Shown in pieces: positions 1 through 8,764 of a DNA stretch of 64,000 nucleotides (positions are counted from its first letter, which is position 1; each line of letters starts with the position of its first letter). The DNA is from VXYK01 sp965214565 (lineage in GTDB: Bacteria > Actinomycetota > Acidimicrobiia > Acidimicrobiales > Aldehydirespiratoraceae): the NCBI GenBank assembly GCA_965214565.1, contig OZ243951.1, forward strand, positions 1 to 64,000. The letters run 5' to 3'. The notes beneath the pieces are model-generated. The model was not told the origin of the DNA. It saw only the letters and a list, made by a program, of their open reading frames with translations, and searched no databases. The position numbers and the translations under genes were made by a program.

Positions 1-33
1 ATCAGAATCGAGACTACGGCCCGCTTGTCGAAC

Positions 34-1116
34 TCAGTCGCGGCGGATGGCCATGACCGCCGTGTCGTCGTCGATAATCCCGCCCGCATGGTCCTTGGCC
101 GCGTCGAGCAGGGCCTTGCACAGCACATCGGGAGGGGCGTTCAGTTCACGTTCCGCGGTCTTGATGATGCGGTCCTCGCCGAACAGTGCACCACCCGCAC
201 GAGCCTCGGCCAGACCGTCGGTGTACATGACGATCATGTCGCCGCTCTCCATCGGAATCTCCCGGGAGAAGTAGGTGGCGTTGGGGTCGAGCATCAACAG
301 CGGACCAGTGGAGCGCAGCGGCTTCACCCCGTCCTCCTGGAAGAAGAACACTGCGGGGTGCCCCGCAGACGCACAACGCAGGGTGCCGGCCTCCGTATCG
401 AACACGACCACCGCAGCCGAGATGAACTCCTCGTGACGATCCCCTGACGCGAGCTGCTTGTTGAGCTCCTCGAAGGCCTGCGCAGGATCACGGAACTGCC
501 GCAGGAACACCCTCAACAGATACTTCGCCTGGAAAGCAGTGATCGAAGACTCGATGCCGTGCCCGGCCACATCACCGATGACCGCCGCAACCCGAGTGGG
601 GCCCACGCGGTGCACATCGAAGAAGTCCCCCGCCATGAGCCCCGAACCGGCCTGATAGACACGGCCGATCTCAAAACCGGCGAAATCCGGCACCTGCTCG
701 GGTGCAAGGCGGGCCGCCCAAGCCTTGGGCGCCAACTGCTCCTGCTCGAGAGCCTCACTGGCACGACGTTCAATGTCGTAGCGGTTGCGTGCCATCCGAG
801 CCTCACGAGACAGCGTGCGCGACCACCACAGAGAGGCGCCGGCCGGGAAGAGCAGCAGACCGAACAGTGCGGAGGTCACGTTCGCTCCGTCGAACACCGC
901 CACCACCGCCGCCGCAGGAGCAATCAGCGCATAGATCGCCGAGGTGTGCGCCTCCTTGCGATACGCCGCGAAAGCTAGCGAATGCCCTTCCGGATCATCC
1001 GCGCTGTCAGTCTCGATCAGGTGCGCCAGACGCAACCGCCTGCGAGCCGACCGGGCATAGACGACAGATGTCGCCAAGCTGACAACGGCGAGAAGTCCGA
1101 GAATGATAGTTGTCAT
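34..1116 (-). CDS. SpoIIE/RsbU-type PP2C serine phosphatase, membrane-anchored
   Basis: Predicted serine/threonine phosphatase of the SpoIIE/RsbU branch of the PP2C family, 360 aa. These enzymes usually dephosphorylate anti-anti-sigma factors in partner-switching control of alternative sigma factors. The N-terminus has hydrophobic stretches near residues 1-20 and 60-98, so the catalytic domain (about 145-358) is probably held at the cytoplasmic face. Metal-binding signatures are visible: AGDFFDV, IGDVAGHGI, YTDGLAEAR and the C-terminal DDDTAVMAI. The ATG is preceded by GGAG at suitable spacing. No anti-sigma or anti-anti-sigma gene lies beside it, so the target is unknown. Confidence 0.88.
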   Translation of the reverse strand: MTTIILGLLAVVSLATSVVYARSARRRLRLAHLIETDSADDPEGHSLAFAAYRKEAHTSAIYALIAPAAAVVAVFDGANVTSALFGLLLFPAGASLWWSRTLSREARMARNRYDIERRASEALEQEQLAPKAWAARLAPEQVPDFAGFEIGRVYQAGSGLMAGDFFDVHRVGPTRVAAVIGDVAGHGIESSITAFQAKYLLRVFLRQFRDPAQAFEELNKQLASGDRHEEFISAAVVVFDTEAGTLRCASAGHPAVFFFQEDGVKPLRSTGPLLMLDPNATYFSREIPMESGDMIVMYTDGLAEARAGGALFGEDRIIKTAERELNAPPDVLCKALLDAAKDHAGGIIDDDTAVMAIRRD

Positions 1117-1215
1117 CGTGGCTCCGATTGCGTTGAGCCGGTTCCCCTCCAGGAACTCGCCTTAGAGGCCGAGCAGCACAACTATATCCCGGCAAGTGTG
1201 CCCATTACGACGATT

Positions 1216-2523
1216 TCAGTCGCTGCGGCGGCGAACCCGCAGCTTGATTGGGGTCGCACCCAGCCCGAACTCCTCCCGCAGACTACGTTCGATATACCGC
1301 ATATACGTCTTAGGAACCTCCCGATTGACGAACAGGACGAACGTCGGCGGATCGGTCGCGCCCTGGGTGGCGTAGAGCACACGGGCGCCGCGGGGTGCGG
1401 GTTGCGCGGCCTGAGCGGAACGGATCACCTTGTTGACGTCGCGGGTCGGGATCCTGGTTCGGTACTCGACGACGGCGGTCTGGATCGCGGGCCACAGACG
1501 ATCCACGCCCTTGCCTGACAGGGCGCTGATTCGCAGAACCGGCGATTCGCCCAGAAATCCGAGTTTTCGTTCCACATCCTCGGCGATCTTGGTGCGTTTG
1601 GCCGTGGTGAGCCGGTCCCATTTGTTGAGGAGGATCACGATCGGGCTGCCTGCTCCGTCAACCCGCTCGGCGAGGCGCTGGTCCTGGTGGGTGACCCCGA
1701 CTGTGGCGTCGACCACGAGCAGCGCCACATCAGAGCTGTCGACCGCTTTGAGCGCCCGAACCAACGAGTAGTACTCGGTATCTTCGGCGATCCGAGCCTT
1801 GCGCCGCATCCCGGCGGTGTCGATGAACCGGATCGGGCCGTGTTCGGTCTCCACGACCGTGTCGATGGCGTCTCTGGTCGTCCCGGGCCGGTCGTGCACG
1901 ATGGCACGCTCCTCGCCGATCAGCCGGTTGAACAGCGTCGACTTGCCCACATTGGGCCGCCCCACCACCGCCACCGCGAACATGTTGGGATCATCGCTCG
2001 CAGCGGGTGAGGGCGTGTCGCTCGGGTCGTGGGGCAGCAGGCGGACCACCTCGTCGAGAAGGTCGCCGGTTCCTCGGCCGTGCAGGGCGCTGACCGGGAA
2101 CGGGTCGCCGAGACCCAGCCCCATCATCTCCCAGATCGAATGCTCGTGGGCTGCATCGTCGACCTTGTTGGCCACCACCAGGACCGGCACCTTGGAACGC
2201 CGCAACCGGTCGACCACCATCTGGTCTTCGTGGGTGACGCCGACCGTGGAATCGAGCACCAGCAGCACGACATCGCTCTGCGCCATCGCCATCTCGGACT
2301 GCCGGGTGACCTTGTCGTCGAGCACATCACCATCCGCGATCCAGCCGCCGGTGTCGAGCAGCGAGAAATGGTGTCCGAGCCATTCCGCTTCCAGGACCTT
2401 GCGGTCCCGGGTGACTCCAGGACGCGGCTCAACGATCGCCTCGCGGCGGCCGATCAATCGGTTGACCAGGGTCGACTTGCCCACATTCGGACGACCCACG
2501 ACAGCAACGACAGGCAGGCTCAT
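1216..2523 (-). CDS. der: Ribosome biogenesis GTPase Der (EngA)
   Basis: Double-GTPase Der, needed for late 50S ribosomal subunit assembly; 435 aa, normal length. Two tandem G domains are seen: GRPNVGKST near residue 10 with DTGG and NKVD, and a second GRPNVGKST near residue 188 with DTAG and NKWD. A KH-like C-terminal domain (about 360-435) ends in the basic tail KLRVRRRSD. The ATG overlaps the stop of the upstream DUF512 gene in an ATGA arrangement, so the two are translationally coupled, a pairing also known in Firmicutes. Confidence 0.97.
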   Translation of the reverse strand: MSLPVVAVVGRPNVGKSTLVNRLIGRREAIVEPRPGVTRDRKVLEAEWLGHHFSLLDTGGWIADGDVLDDKVTRQSEMAMAQSDVVLLVLDSTVGVTHEDQMVVDRLRRSKVPVLVVANKVDDAAHEHSIWEMMGLGLGDPFPVSALHGRGTGDLLDEVVRLLPHDPSDTPSPAASDDPNMFAVAVVGRPNVGKSTLFNRLIGEERAIVHDRPGTTRDAIDTVVETEHGPIRFIDTAGMRRKARIAEDTEYYSLVRALKAVDSSDVALLVVDATVGVTHQDQRLAERVDGAGSPIVILLNKWDRLTTAKRTKIAEDVERKLGFLGESPVLRISALSGKGVDRLWPAIQTAVVEYRTRIPTRDVNKVIRSAQAAQPAPRGARVLYATQGATDPPTFVLFVNREVPKTYMRYIERSLREEFGLGATPIKLRVRRRSD

Positions 2524-4148
2524 GCTCGGACCTCGATTGCGTCTGGGGCCGTCCGCAGGGTCGCCCCGGGAGGGGGCACGCCCGCTTCCAGAGCCCGGCG
2601 CAGCGCCGCACCGTCGGTCGGGATCACTTCAACTGGCCTGGGCAGATCCGCAGGCACCGTGCCGTCGAGGAACACCCCGCGGCTGAGGCACACGTCGGGC
2701 AGCAGATAGCGGTGGCCTTCAGGTTCGCGGGCCAGCACCCTCGCCAGGTCCTCCCCCACCATCAGTCCCGTCACGCCGATGTTGCCGCCGAAGTACTCGT
2801 TGGGCACCTCAATGACCCGCACGTCGCGGCGGCCCAGCGAGTTCGTGAGCGACTCGATCACGGGTGCCGACATCGACCCCGTGAGCACTCCGACCGGAGC
2901 ATTCCTGGGCGCTCCGAGCGACACCCTCGTCGCCCGCGAAGCGTCGCCCGACTCCTTTGACACCCCAGACACGCCAGGGCCTTCGGTCGCGCCAGACACG
3001 CCAGAGCCTTCGGTCACGCCAGACACGCCGGGCAGGCCGGGCGGAGGTTCGCCGACGGAGTCGGCCGGGGAGCCCGTCCGGGGGGCGCGGTAGCCGTCGG
3101 CAGGCGCCCCGTCGACCCAGGAGAAGAACCCGGCTCTGGGGCGGGTCGGCTGCCCGGTCGGTTGGAGGAACTCCGACTCGAGGGTGCGGACCATCCCGAT
3201 CCCGTCCTCATGCATCGGGAAACCCTCGTAGCTGTCGGCCTCGGGAAACGGCCTGCGGGCCATCAGGTAGTACTCGTCAGCGGCGAACACCAGCCGTCGG
3301 CCCACCGCGCTCAGGAACACCTCCTGCCAGTCGCTGACGATATCGACGACCCGGCGCGCCTCAGCGAGCGTGTGGGGCCTCATCCTGGCCTGCTTGTTGA
3401 ACCGTGAGACCCCCAGAGGCACCACGCAGATCGTCGCCAACTCCGAGAAACGCTCGAGCACGCCCGCGAGGGTGTCTTCAAGCACGTCTGCGTCGTTGAC
3501 GCCGGGACACACCACGACCTGGCCGTGCACCTCGATTCCATGGTCCAGCAGCGCCCGCAGCCATCGCAGCGACACCGCCCCGCGCCGGTTGCGCAGAATA
3601 TCGGCACGAATCTGCGGATCGGTGGCATGGATCGAGACGTTGAGCGGCGACAGACGCTCGGTGATGACACGTTCCATGTCCAGTTCAGAGAAACGGGTCA
3701 ACGTGGTGAAGTTCCCGTATAGGAACGAGAGCCTGTAGTCGTCGTCCTTCAGGTACAGCGAGCGTCGCATGCCGCGGGGCAGTTGATGGATGAAGCAGAA
3801 CTCGCAGTGGTTGTCGCAGGTCTGCACCTTGTCGAACACCGCCGCATGCACCTCAGCACCGAGTGGCTCGCCGTGGCGCTTCGACACCACCAGATCGAGG
3901 CGCTGCGGTTCTTGGGACCCACCATGGGGTACTCCCCGCTGCACGAGCAGAGGAACCACCGGATCGTCGGTAAGGATCTGCCATCGAATCACGTCGCGGG
4001 GAACCTCACCGTCGATCATCAAGATCTCGTCGCCCACCATGAGCCCGGCCTGCTCGGCCGGAGATCCCGGTTCCAAGGCGACTACGCGCGGCGACGACAT
4101 CCAGACAAGGCTACCGCTCCCACCAATCACCGGGCCGAGCCGAATCAT
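2520..4148 (-). CDS. DUF512 radical SAM protein with N-terminal PDZ domain
   Basis: Radical SAM protein of the DUF512 family (542 aa), of unknown reaction, commonly encoded next to der. An N-terminal PDZ-like domain (GSPAEQAGLMVGDEIL, about 28-70) precedes a cysteine cluster, CDNHCEFCF near residue 112, matching the CxxxCxxC-type 4Fe-4S motif, followed by a DUF512 C-terminal region. Between about residues 365 and 420 a low-complexity insert (GVSGVTEGSGVSG and similar) is encoded by 27-bp tandem repeats and probably forms a linker. The start is uncertain: ATG 4148 sits about 7 nt after a TATATT -10-like box and would be nearly leaderless, while ATG 4100, just before the PDZ domain, fits the family better. 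Confidence 0.88.
   Translation of the reverse strand: MIRLGPVIGGSGSLVWMSSPRVVALEPGSPAEQAGLMVGDEILMIDGEVPRDVIRWQILTDDPVVPLLVQRGVPHGGSQEPQRLDLVVSKRHGEPLGAEVHAAVFDKVQTCDNHCEFCFIHQLPRGMRRSLYLKDDDYRLSFLYGNFTTLTRFSELDMERVITERLSPLNVSIHATDPQIRADILRNRRGAVSLRWLRALLDHGIEVHGQVVVCPGVNDADVLEDTLAGVLERFSELATICVVPLGVSRFNKQARMRPHTLAEARRVVDIVSDWQEVFLSAVGRRLVFAADEYYLMARRPFPEADSYEGFPMHEDGIGMVRTLESEFLQPTGQPTRPRAGFFSWVDGAPADGYRAPRTGSPADSVGEPPPGLPGVSGVTEGSGVSGATEGPGVSGVSKESGDASRATRVSLGAPRNAPVGVLTGSMSAPVIESLTNSLGRRDVRVIEVPNEYFGGNIGVTGLMVGEDLARVLAREPEGHRYLLPDVCLSRGVFLDGTVPADLPRPVEVIPTDGAALRRALEAGVPPPGATLRTAPDAIEVRA
2965..3033. repeat. 27-bp tandem repeat inside the DUF512 gene
   Basis: Two full units (2965-2991 and 2992-3018) beginning CCAGACACGCCAG, with a third partial unit from 3019. 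The period is 9 codons and keeps frame. It encodes the Gly/Ser/Val-rich linker of the radical SAM protein. It is an expansion-prone minisatellite; homologs normally lack such an insert. Confidence 0.8.
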
Positions 4149-4150
4149 TG

Positions 4151-4178
4151 TTGCAATATATCATTTTTCATGTATTCT
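4151..4178 (+). promoter_or_regulatory. Possible promoter of the pseudokinase-LysM operon
   Basis: In a short AT-rich island, TTGCAA (4151-4156) and TATTCT (4173-4178) are 16 nt apart, placing transcription start about at ATG 4187, consistent with a leaderless or near-leaderless message. A reverse TATATT (4155-4160) could serve the divergent DUF512-der operon. Matches are partial. Confidence 0.4.
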
Positions 4179-4186
4179 CATTGCTC

Positions 4187-5497
4187 ATGACCGGCATCAC
4201 AGTAACCCGCAGAAACGGGAACCTGTTGGCCTGCAAATCGGCAAGACCCGAGGAGTCGGACCGGATTCGACACGAGGCTCAGCTGCTGAAGCACCTGCAG
4301 CACCCTGGGATCGTGCAGTTCGTCGACTTCGTCGATGGGTCGTCGGTTGAACTGTACCTGGGGTTCGTGGGCCCCGACTCTTGGGCGACTCAGCCGCCCG
4401 CCTCCTCTGCCGAGTCGATCGAGGCGCTCGCCTCCGCGGCGTCGACGGTCGCTGATCTCCACAGGGTCGGGACCGTGCACGGGGCGCTGTGTCCCGAACA
4501 TGTGCTCGTTGCACCCGACAAGCGTCCGGTCCTGTGCGGGCTGGCCGACGCTACAACCTCAACTGAGACTGGGCGCGCACGCGACCTCGCCGGGCTCGCC
4601 TCGCTGATCGATCTTCTCGCCGCGGGATGCGAGGAGAGGGAACGGCGTCAGCTCGCTGCCTTGGCCCGGCGCGCTGAGCGGGGTTCGGTGACGGCCGACG
4701 ACGTCACCGCAGAGTTGGACCGGCTCCACGGTGGACCCGGTAATTCCACCAAGCGACGCTTGCTGCCGACAATTTCCCGACCGTCGAGACGGGCCTCGCT
4801 CGCAGCCGCCGCGGTGCTCGCGGTCGCGGTGCTGGGCTGGTCGATACTCAAACCGGAGGGCTCCGGTTCCAGCACGCCGGAGCTCAGCACGGCCCTGTCC
4901 GACTCTGATCCAGCTGACGCAGGACCGGGCGCTGCGGGGCCAACCGATGCAGGCGCAACCGATGCGGGCGCAACCGATGCGGGGTCGGTCGGAGCAGGAC
5001 TAACGGATGCAGGGTCGGTCGGTGCAGGACTAACGGATGCGGGGTCGGTCGCTGCAGGACTAACGGATGCGGGGCCAACCGCTGCGGGTGCAACCAGCGC
5101 AGGTCCGGACATCCCGGCGCTCGGAACAAGCAACGCCGCGACCATCACAGCCGCCGATGCGGACTCCTCGGACGGGAGCCACATCCGAGTCGATGATGAC
5201 GACCGGGTGATCATCGATCATCGCGGCCGCCGATACGGAGTCGGCCAACCAGGCGACAAAGCCGTCGTCGGCGACTGGAACTGCGACGGAACCCCCACTC
5301 TGGCGCTGCTCCAGCCAAGTACCGGAGTGATAGCGGTGTTCGCAGGCTGGCCCGCGCCATCACAACGCCTCGAAGCCGACTACGTGACCGTGGTCGACGG
5401 CGCTACCGACCTTCGCAACGACCCCTCCGGCGGTTGCGACCAGCTTCGAGTCACCCACCCCGGCGGAACAACCCTCATAGAAACGGAGCTCTCATGA
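4187..5497 (+). CDS. Pseudokinase-like membrane protein with repetitive linker
   Basis: A 436-aa protein that looks like a degenerate Hanks-type kinase. The N-terminal part (about 1-185) has an RHEAQLLKHLQHPGIVQFVDF stretch resembling helix C and strand 4, but the catalytic loop reads HGALCPEHVL instead of HRDLKPxN, DFG reads GLAD, and no glycine-rich loop is obvious. A single membrane segment follows near residues 205-225 (ASLAAAAVLAVAVLGWSIL). After that come an Ala/Gly/Thr/Asp-rich repeat linker and a C-terminal beta-rich domain (GDWNCDGTPTLALL) similar to FG-GAP-type sequence, probably outside the cell. The ATG at 4187 was chosen because the longer TTG start is unsupported. Its stop overlaps the LysM gene start. 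Kinase activity is unlikely. Confidence 0.75.
   Translation: MTGITVTRRNGNLLACKSARPEESDRIRHEAQLLKHLQHPGIVQFVDFVDGSSVELYLGFVGPDSWATQPPASSAESIEALASAASTVADLHRVGTVHGALCPEHVLVAPDKRPVLCGLADATTSTETGRARDLAGLASLIDLLAAGCEERERRQLAALARRAERGSVTADDVTAELDRLHGGPGNSTKRRLLPTISRPSRRASLAAAAVLAVAVLGWSILKPEGSGSSTPELSTALSDSDPADAGPGAAGPTDAGATDAGATDAGSVGAGLTDAGSVGAGLTDAGSVAAGLTDAGPTAAGATSAGPDIPALGTSNAATITAADADSSDGSHIRVDDDDRVIIDHRGRRYGVGQPGDKAVVGDWNCDGTPTLALLQPSTGVIAVFAGWPAPSQRLEADYVTVVDGATDLRNDPSGGCDQLRVTHPGGTTLIETELS
4991..5080. repeat. 30-bp tandem repeat in the pseudokinase linker
   Basis: Three adjacent 30-bp units (4991-5020, 5021-5050, 5051-5080) share GCAGGACTAACGGATGC. They follow shorter 15-bp units containing GCAACCGATGCGGGC around 4945-4985. 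The period is a whole number of codons (10 aa, SVGAGLTDAG-like), so length changes keep frame and alter the spacer between membrane and C-terminal domain. Confidence 0.85.
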
Positions 5498-6312
5498 CCA
5501 CCAACCGACCCGACCCACTGCGCTGCACCGCCACGGTGCTGCTCTCGTTGACCTGTGCAGCCCTGCTGATCGAGATCGACAGCGCAACACCCTGGCCCGC
5601 CACAGATCCGACTGCCTTCCTCGACTGGTGGGAGGGGCTCGGCACAGCCACCGCCGCGATCACCCTGCTTCGAATCCTCGGCATCGCCCTCGCCGGCTGG
5701 GGGATATTCATCGGCACCGCCGGTCTGTTGGCGTCGATGCAGCCGAGCGCTCTGCTCCAAGGCGTCTGGTGCCGCATCACGCCGGGGTCGTTCAGGCAGA
5801 TCCTCGCCGCGGGCGCCATCACCATCACGCTCGCGGCTCCAGTGGCCGCAGCGGCCGGGACCCAGAGCGTCGACGCACAGATCGTGCTGGAGGACCTCGG
5901 GATGATCGAAGACCCGAGCCAACAGGTTGAAGCGGGAAGGTTCACACCGGTGTTGACCGACATCGGTCCGGCCGCCGTCCAGATGTCCACCGCTCCAGAA
6001 CCGGCGACGATGATCCTCCCCAACTCCGACACGACCGCTTCCAGACTCACCGAAGCCACCAGCGCCGCCCCGACAGGCACAGAACCCCCCGGCGCCCCAG
6101 ATTCCCGACTCTGGACAGTCAGCGAGGGCGACCACCTCTGGAAGATCGCAATGAAAACCCTACGCGACCACGGCCACTCGACTGAGCCCGACGCCGTGGT
6201 CGGCTACTGGAAACAGCTCATCGACCTCAACAGCGAGGCACTCAACGGGAACCCGGATCTGATTCATCCGGGGATGGTCCTGACCCTGCCTCCAGTGCCG
6301 CCCCGATCCTAG
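5494..6312 (+). CDS. LysM domain membrane protein
   Basis: A 272-aa protein with hydrophobic segments near residues 10-30, 55-80 and 105-125, a Ser/Thr/Ala-rich spacer, and a C-terminal LysM-like peptidoglycan-binding domain starting LWTVSEGDHLWKIA and ending HPGMVLTLPP (about 200-268). The architecture resembles actinobacterial membrane LysM proteins of unknown role. The ATG at 5494 overlaps the upstream stop (ATGA) and follows GGAG, so it is translated together with the pseudokinase; the two may work together at the envelope. The 3' end overlaps the convergent bldD-like gene by 71 bp. Confidence 0.82.
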   Translation: MTTNRPDPLRCTATVLLSLTCAALLIEIDSATPWPATDPTAFLDWWEGLGTATAAITLLRILGIALAGWGIFIGTAGLLASMQPSALLQGVWCRITPGSFRQILAAGAITITLAAPVAAAAGTQSVDAQIVLEDLGMIEDPSQQVEAGRFTPVLTDIGPAAVQMSTAPEPATMILPNSDTTASRLTEATSAAPTGTEPPGAPDSRLWTVSEGDHLWKIAMKTLRDHGHSTEPDAVVGYWKQLIDLNSEALNGNPDLIHPGMVLTLPPVPPRS

Positions 6313-6649
6313 CGACGACACGACTGAGGATCTGAGCCTCCGAATGCGACAGATCCAGCGACTCCACCAGGTCGCCGAAGCGCAGATCCGTCTGATCCGA
6401 GTCGCCGCCGCCAACAGAATGCTCGGGTTCATCAACCGGAAGAAGTTCCGCCACCGGCACGCCGTAGAAATGCGACAGTCGCCACAGACGAGGAACAGAG
6501 ACCGCGCGCTCACCACGTTCATAGGCTCCCAGCACCGAAGCCTTGAACTCCTGGTTCGACATACCCTCGACTTCCTGCAGCGACAACTTCTTCGCCCGTC
6601 TGACGGTGCGAAGCGTCTCCCCCACCCTCTTGGAGTATTCGGCAATCAC
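6242..6649 (-). CDS. BldD-like XRE-family transcriptional regulator
   Basis: A 135-aa regulator whose first 70 residues closely follow the BldD helix-turn-helix pattern (EYSKRVGETLR, LSLQEVEGMS, LGAYERGERAVSVPRL, FYGVPVAELLP). BldD is a master regulator of actinobacterial development that responds to cyclic di-GMP. The C-terminal part here (about 80-135) is divergent, and I cannot find the RGD...RQDD di-GMP signature of Streptomyces BldD, so ligand binding is uncertain. The ATG overlaps the dnaJ stop (ATGA), giving an hrcA-dnaJ-bldD-like operon. Confidence 0.85.
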   Translation of the reverse strand: MIAEYSKRVGETLRTVRRAKKLSLQEVEGMSNQEFKASVLGAYERGERAVSVPRLWRLSHFYGVPVAELLPVDEPEHSVGGGDSDQTDLRFGDLVESLDLSHSEAQILSRVVARIGAALEAGSGPSPDESDPGSR

Positions 6650-7749
6650 GTGAAAGCCGACTTGATCCGCGAGAACAAGCCCTGGCCAGGCTCAGCGACC
6701 TCCTCGCCGCGAGCCTCGGCCAAATCGCGCAACAGCGCCTCCTGATGCTCATCGAGTTCATCGGGAACATCAACGACGACCTCAACGCGCAGGTCTCCAC
6801 GACCCCGGCCGTGAACATGGGGAACTCCCCTGCTGCGGAACCGGAACTCCGTGCCGCTCTCTGTGCCGCGGGGGATCACCAGGCTCTCGACCCCGTCGAG
6901 GGTCTCGTACTCCAGTTCCGCACCCAAGGCGACCTGGGTGAAGGGCACGTACAGGGCATGAACGAGATCGTCGCCGTCACGATGGAAAATCGGATGGGGC
7001 CGCACGCGCACGTGCACATAGAGGTCCCCGTGGGGGCCGCCGCGCATCCCCGCCGCGCCGCGGCCGCCGAGCCGCAGGGTCGTCCCGTCATCGACTCCCA
7101 CCGGCACGTCGACCTTGTAGGTCCGCTGCTCTATGGCTCTGCCGAGGCCTCCGCACTCATCGCACGGCGTCTCGATACGCTCACCCGCACCACCGCAGGC
7201 CCGACAGGCCGAGGCAGTAACCATCTGCCCGAGCACAGACTGGCGTACCCGGCGAACCTGGCCGGATCCACCACACTCGCCGCAGACGACGGGGCGTGTG
7301 TCGGGAGCCGCACCGGAGCCGTCGCAAGGTTCGCAACGCACCGCGGTGCGCACATTGATCTCGCGTTCCCCACCGAACACGACATCTTCAAGGTCAAGGT
7401 CCACATGAGCTTCGATGTCCTCGCCTCGGGGAGTGCTCGCCCGACCCTGAGCCTGGCCGCCGAAACCTGATCCGCTGCCGAAGAAGGCCTCGAAGATGTC
7501 GCCCAACCCCCCACCGAAAGGATCCGCCGCGCCCGGCGCGTCAGTCCCGAAACGGTCGTAGCGGGCTCTGCGGTCACGGTCGGAGAGCACTTCATAGGCG
7601 GATGCAACCTCCTTGAACCGCGCCTCGGCCGAGGCGTCTGTCGGGTTCATGTCGGGGTGGTATTGCCGAGCGAGTTTCTTGTAGGCGCGTTTGATCTCCT
7701 CGTCGGTGGCGTCGCGCTCCACTCCCAGCGTCTCATAATGATCGGCCAT
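6646..7749 (-). CDS. dnaJ: Chaperone protein DnaJ
   Basis: Type I DnaJ (Hsp40), 367 aa, the co-chaperone that delivers substrates to DnaK and stimulates its ATPase. The J domain (about 1-65) carries YHPDMN with the HPD motif. A Gly/Phe-rich region follows, then four zinc-finger repeats (CEPCDGSG, CGECGGSG, CRACGGAG, CDECGGLG, about 135-200) and the C-terminal substrate-binding domain. It starts 1 nt after the hrcA stop, the usual hrcA-dnaJ pairing (dnaJ2 type). dnaK and grpE are not in this window. Confidence 0.96.
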   Translation of the reverse strand: MADHYETLGVERDATDEEIKRAYKKLARQYHPDMNPTDASAEARFKEVASAYEVLSDRDRRARYDRFGTDAPGAADPFGGGLGDIFEAFFGSGSGFGGQAQGRASTPRGEDIEAHVDLDLEDVVFGGEREINVRTAVRCEPCDGSGAAPDTRPVVCGECGGSGQVRRVRQSVLGQMVTASACRACGGAGERIETPCDECGGLGRAIEQRTYKVDVPVGVDDGTTLRLGGRGAAGMRGGPHGDLYVHVRVRPHPIFHRDGDDLVHALYVPFTQVALGAELEYETLDGVESLVIPRGTESGTEFRFRSRGVPHVHGRGRGDLRVEVVVDVPDELDEHQEALLRDLAEARGEEVAEPGQGLFSRIKSAFT

Positions 7750-7750
7750 G

Positions 7751-8758
7751 TCAGTTCTCGCTCAGTACGCGTCCGAGACGCCGGCTGACCACCGCCACAG
7801 CGGACAGCGCCTGCTCGTAGTCCATACGCGTCGGTCCCAGCACACCGATCATCCCTGTCGTCTCCCCCTCGACCGAATACGGCGCAACGACCAGCGAACA
7901 TTCGGCCAGAGGCTCGACGCCGGTCTCCCCGCCGATGGCGACTCGCATGCCGCGGTCGAGCACATCGCGGATCAACGACACGACCACGATCTGCTGTTCG
8001 AGGATGGAGAGCACGTCGCGGATCTGTTCGACCGCCTCGAACGCGGCCGCAACGCGGGAGACCCCGCCGACGACGATCTCTGCGGTGTGGGCCGCGGCCC
8101 GCAGCGCCTCGACGGCCGCGCTCAGCAGCGGATCGTCGTCGAGTGCCTCGGGTGTCATCTCTATCAGGGACTTGCCCACGACTGTCTCGGCCAGTCGCCG
8201 GTTGGCGTCTTGCACAATCTGTGGGGTGAGCTCGGTGGCGACCTCGATGGTGCGCTTCTCGATCACCCCGTTTGACATGACCGCAACCACCATCACCACA
8301 TGCGAGGAGAGGTCGACCAGCTGTGTCGAGCGCACGCGGGCGATGTCGACATTGGGGCCCACCACCACAGCGGCGCAGTCCGTGAGCGAGATGAGCAGGT
8401 CGGAGGTGCGGGCCAGAACAGATTCGAGTTCACCGTGGGCATCGGCGAAGAACTGGCGGACCATCCCGCGGTCAGCCCCTACCAGCGAGGGTTCACGTCT
8501 ACGGAGGGTGTCGACGAAGAATCGGTAGCCCTTGTCGGTCGGTATCCGCCCCGCACTCGTGTGGGGCTGGGTGAGGTACCCCTGCTCTTCGAGCACTGCC
8601 ATGTCGTGCCGCACCGTCGCGGGCGACACGGCGACGCCGGGAGCGTTGGATATCCGCCCCGAACCCACCGGTTGTGCCGTTTCGATGTACTGCTGGACAA
8701 CGGCTGAGAGGATCGCTGCCTTGCGGTTGTCGAACACCATGCGCAAATCGTCGACCAT
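7751..8758 (-). CDS. hrcA: Heat-inducible transcription repressor HrcA
   Basis: HrcA, 335 aa, which represses heat-shock genes by binding CIRCE elements and is controlled by GroE availability. The N-terminal winged helix (FDNRKAAILSAVVQQYIETA, VSPATVRHDMAVLEEQGYL) and the effector domain are both present. ATG 8758 is used; a second ATG at 8740 gives the canonical N-terminus. A TACAAT box lies only 7 nt upstream of ATG 8758, so the mRNA may be leaderless. I see no CIRCE inverted repeat (TTAGCACTC-N9-GAGTGCTAA) upstream. Confidence 0.95.
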   Translation of the reverse strand: MVDDLRMVFDNRKAAILSAVVQQYIETAQPVGSGRISNAPGVAVSPATVRHDMAVLEEQGYLTQPHTSAGRIPTDKGYRFFVDTLRRREPSLVGADRGMVRQFFADAHGELESVLARTSDLLISLTDCAAVVVGPNVDIARVRSTQLVDLSSHVVMVVAVMSNGVIEKRTIEVATELTPQIVQDANRRLAETVVGKSLIEMTPEALDDDPLLSAAVEALRAAAHTAEIVVGGVSRVAAAFEAVEQIRDVLSILEQQIVVVSLIRDVLDRGMRVAIGGETGVEPLAECSLVVAPYSVEGETTGMIGVLGPTRMDYEQALSAVAVVSRRLGRVLSEN

Positions 8759-8764
8759 TCGAGA

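Noticed and set aside
4945..5080. CRISPR-like repeats in the 4.9-5.1 kb region
   Set aside because: The repeats are directly adjacent without spacers and lie in frame inside a coding region; they are a coding minisatellite.
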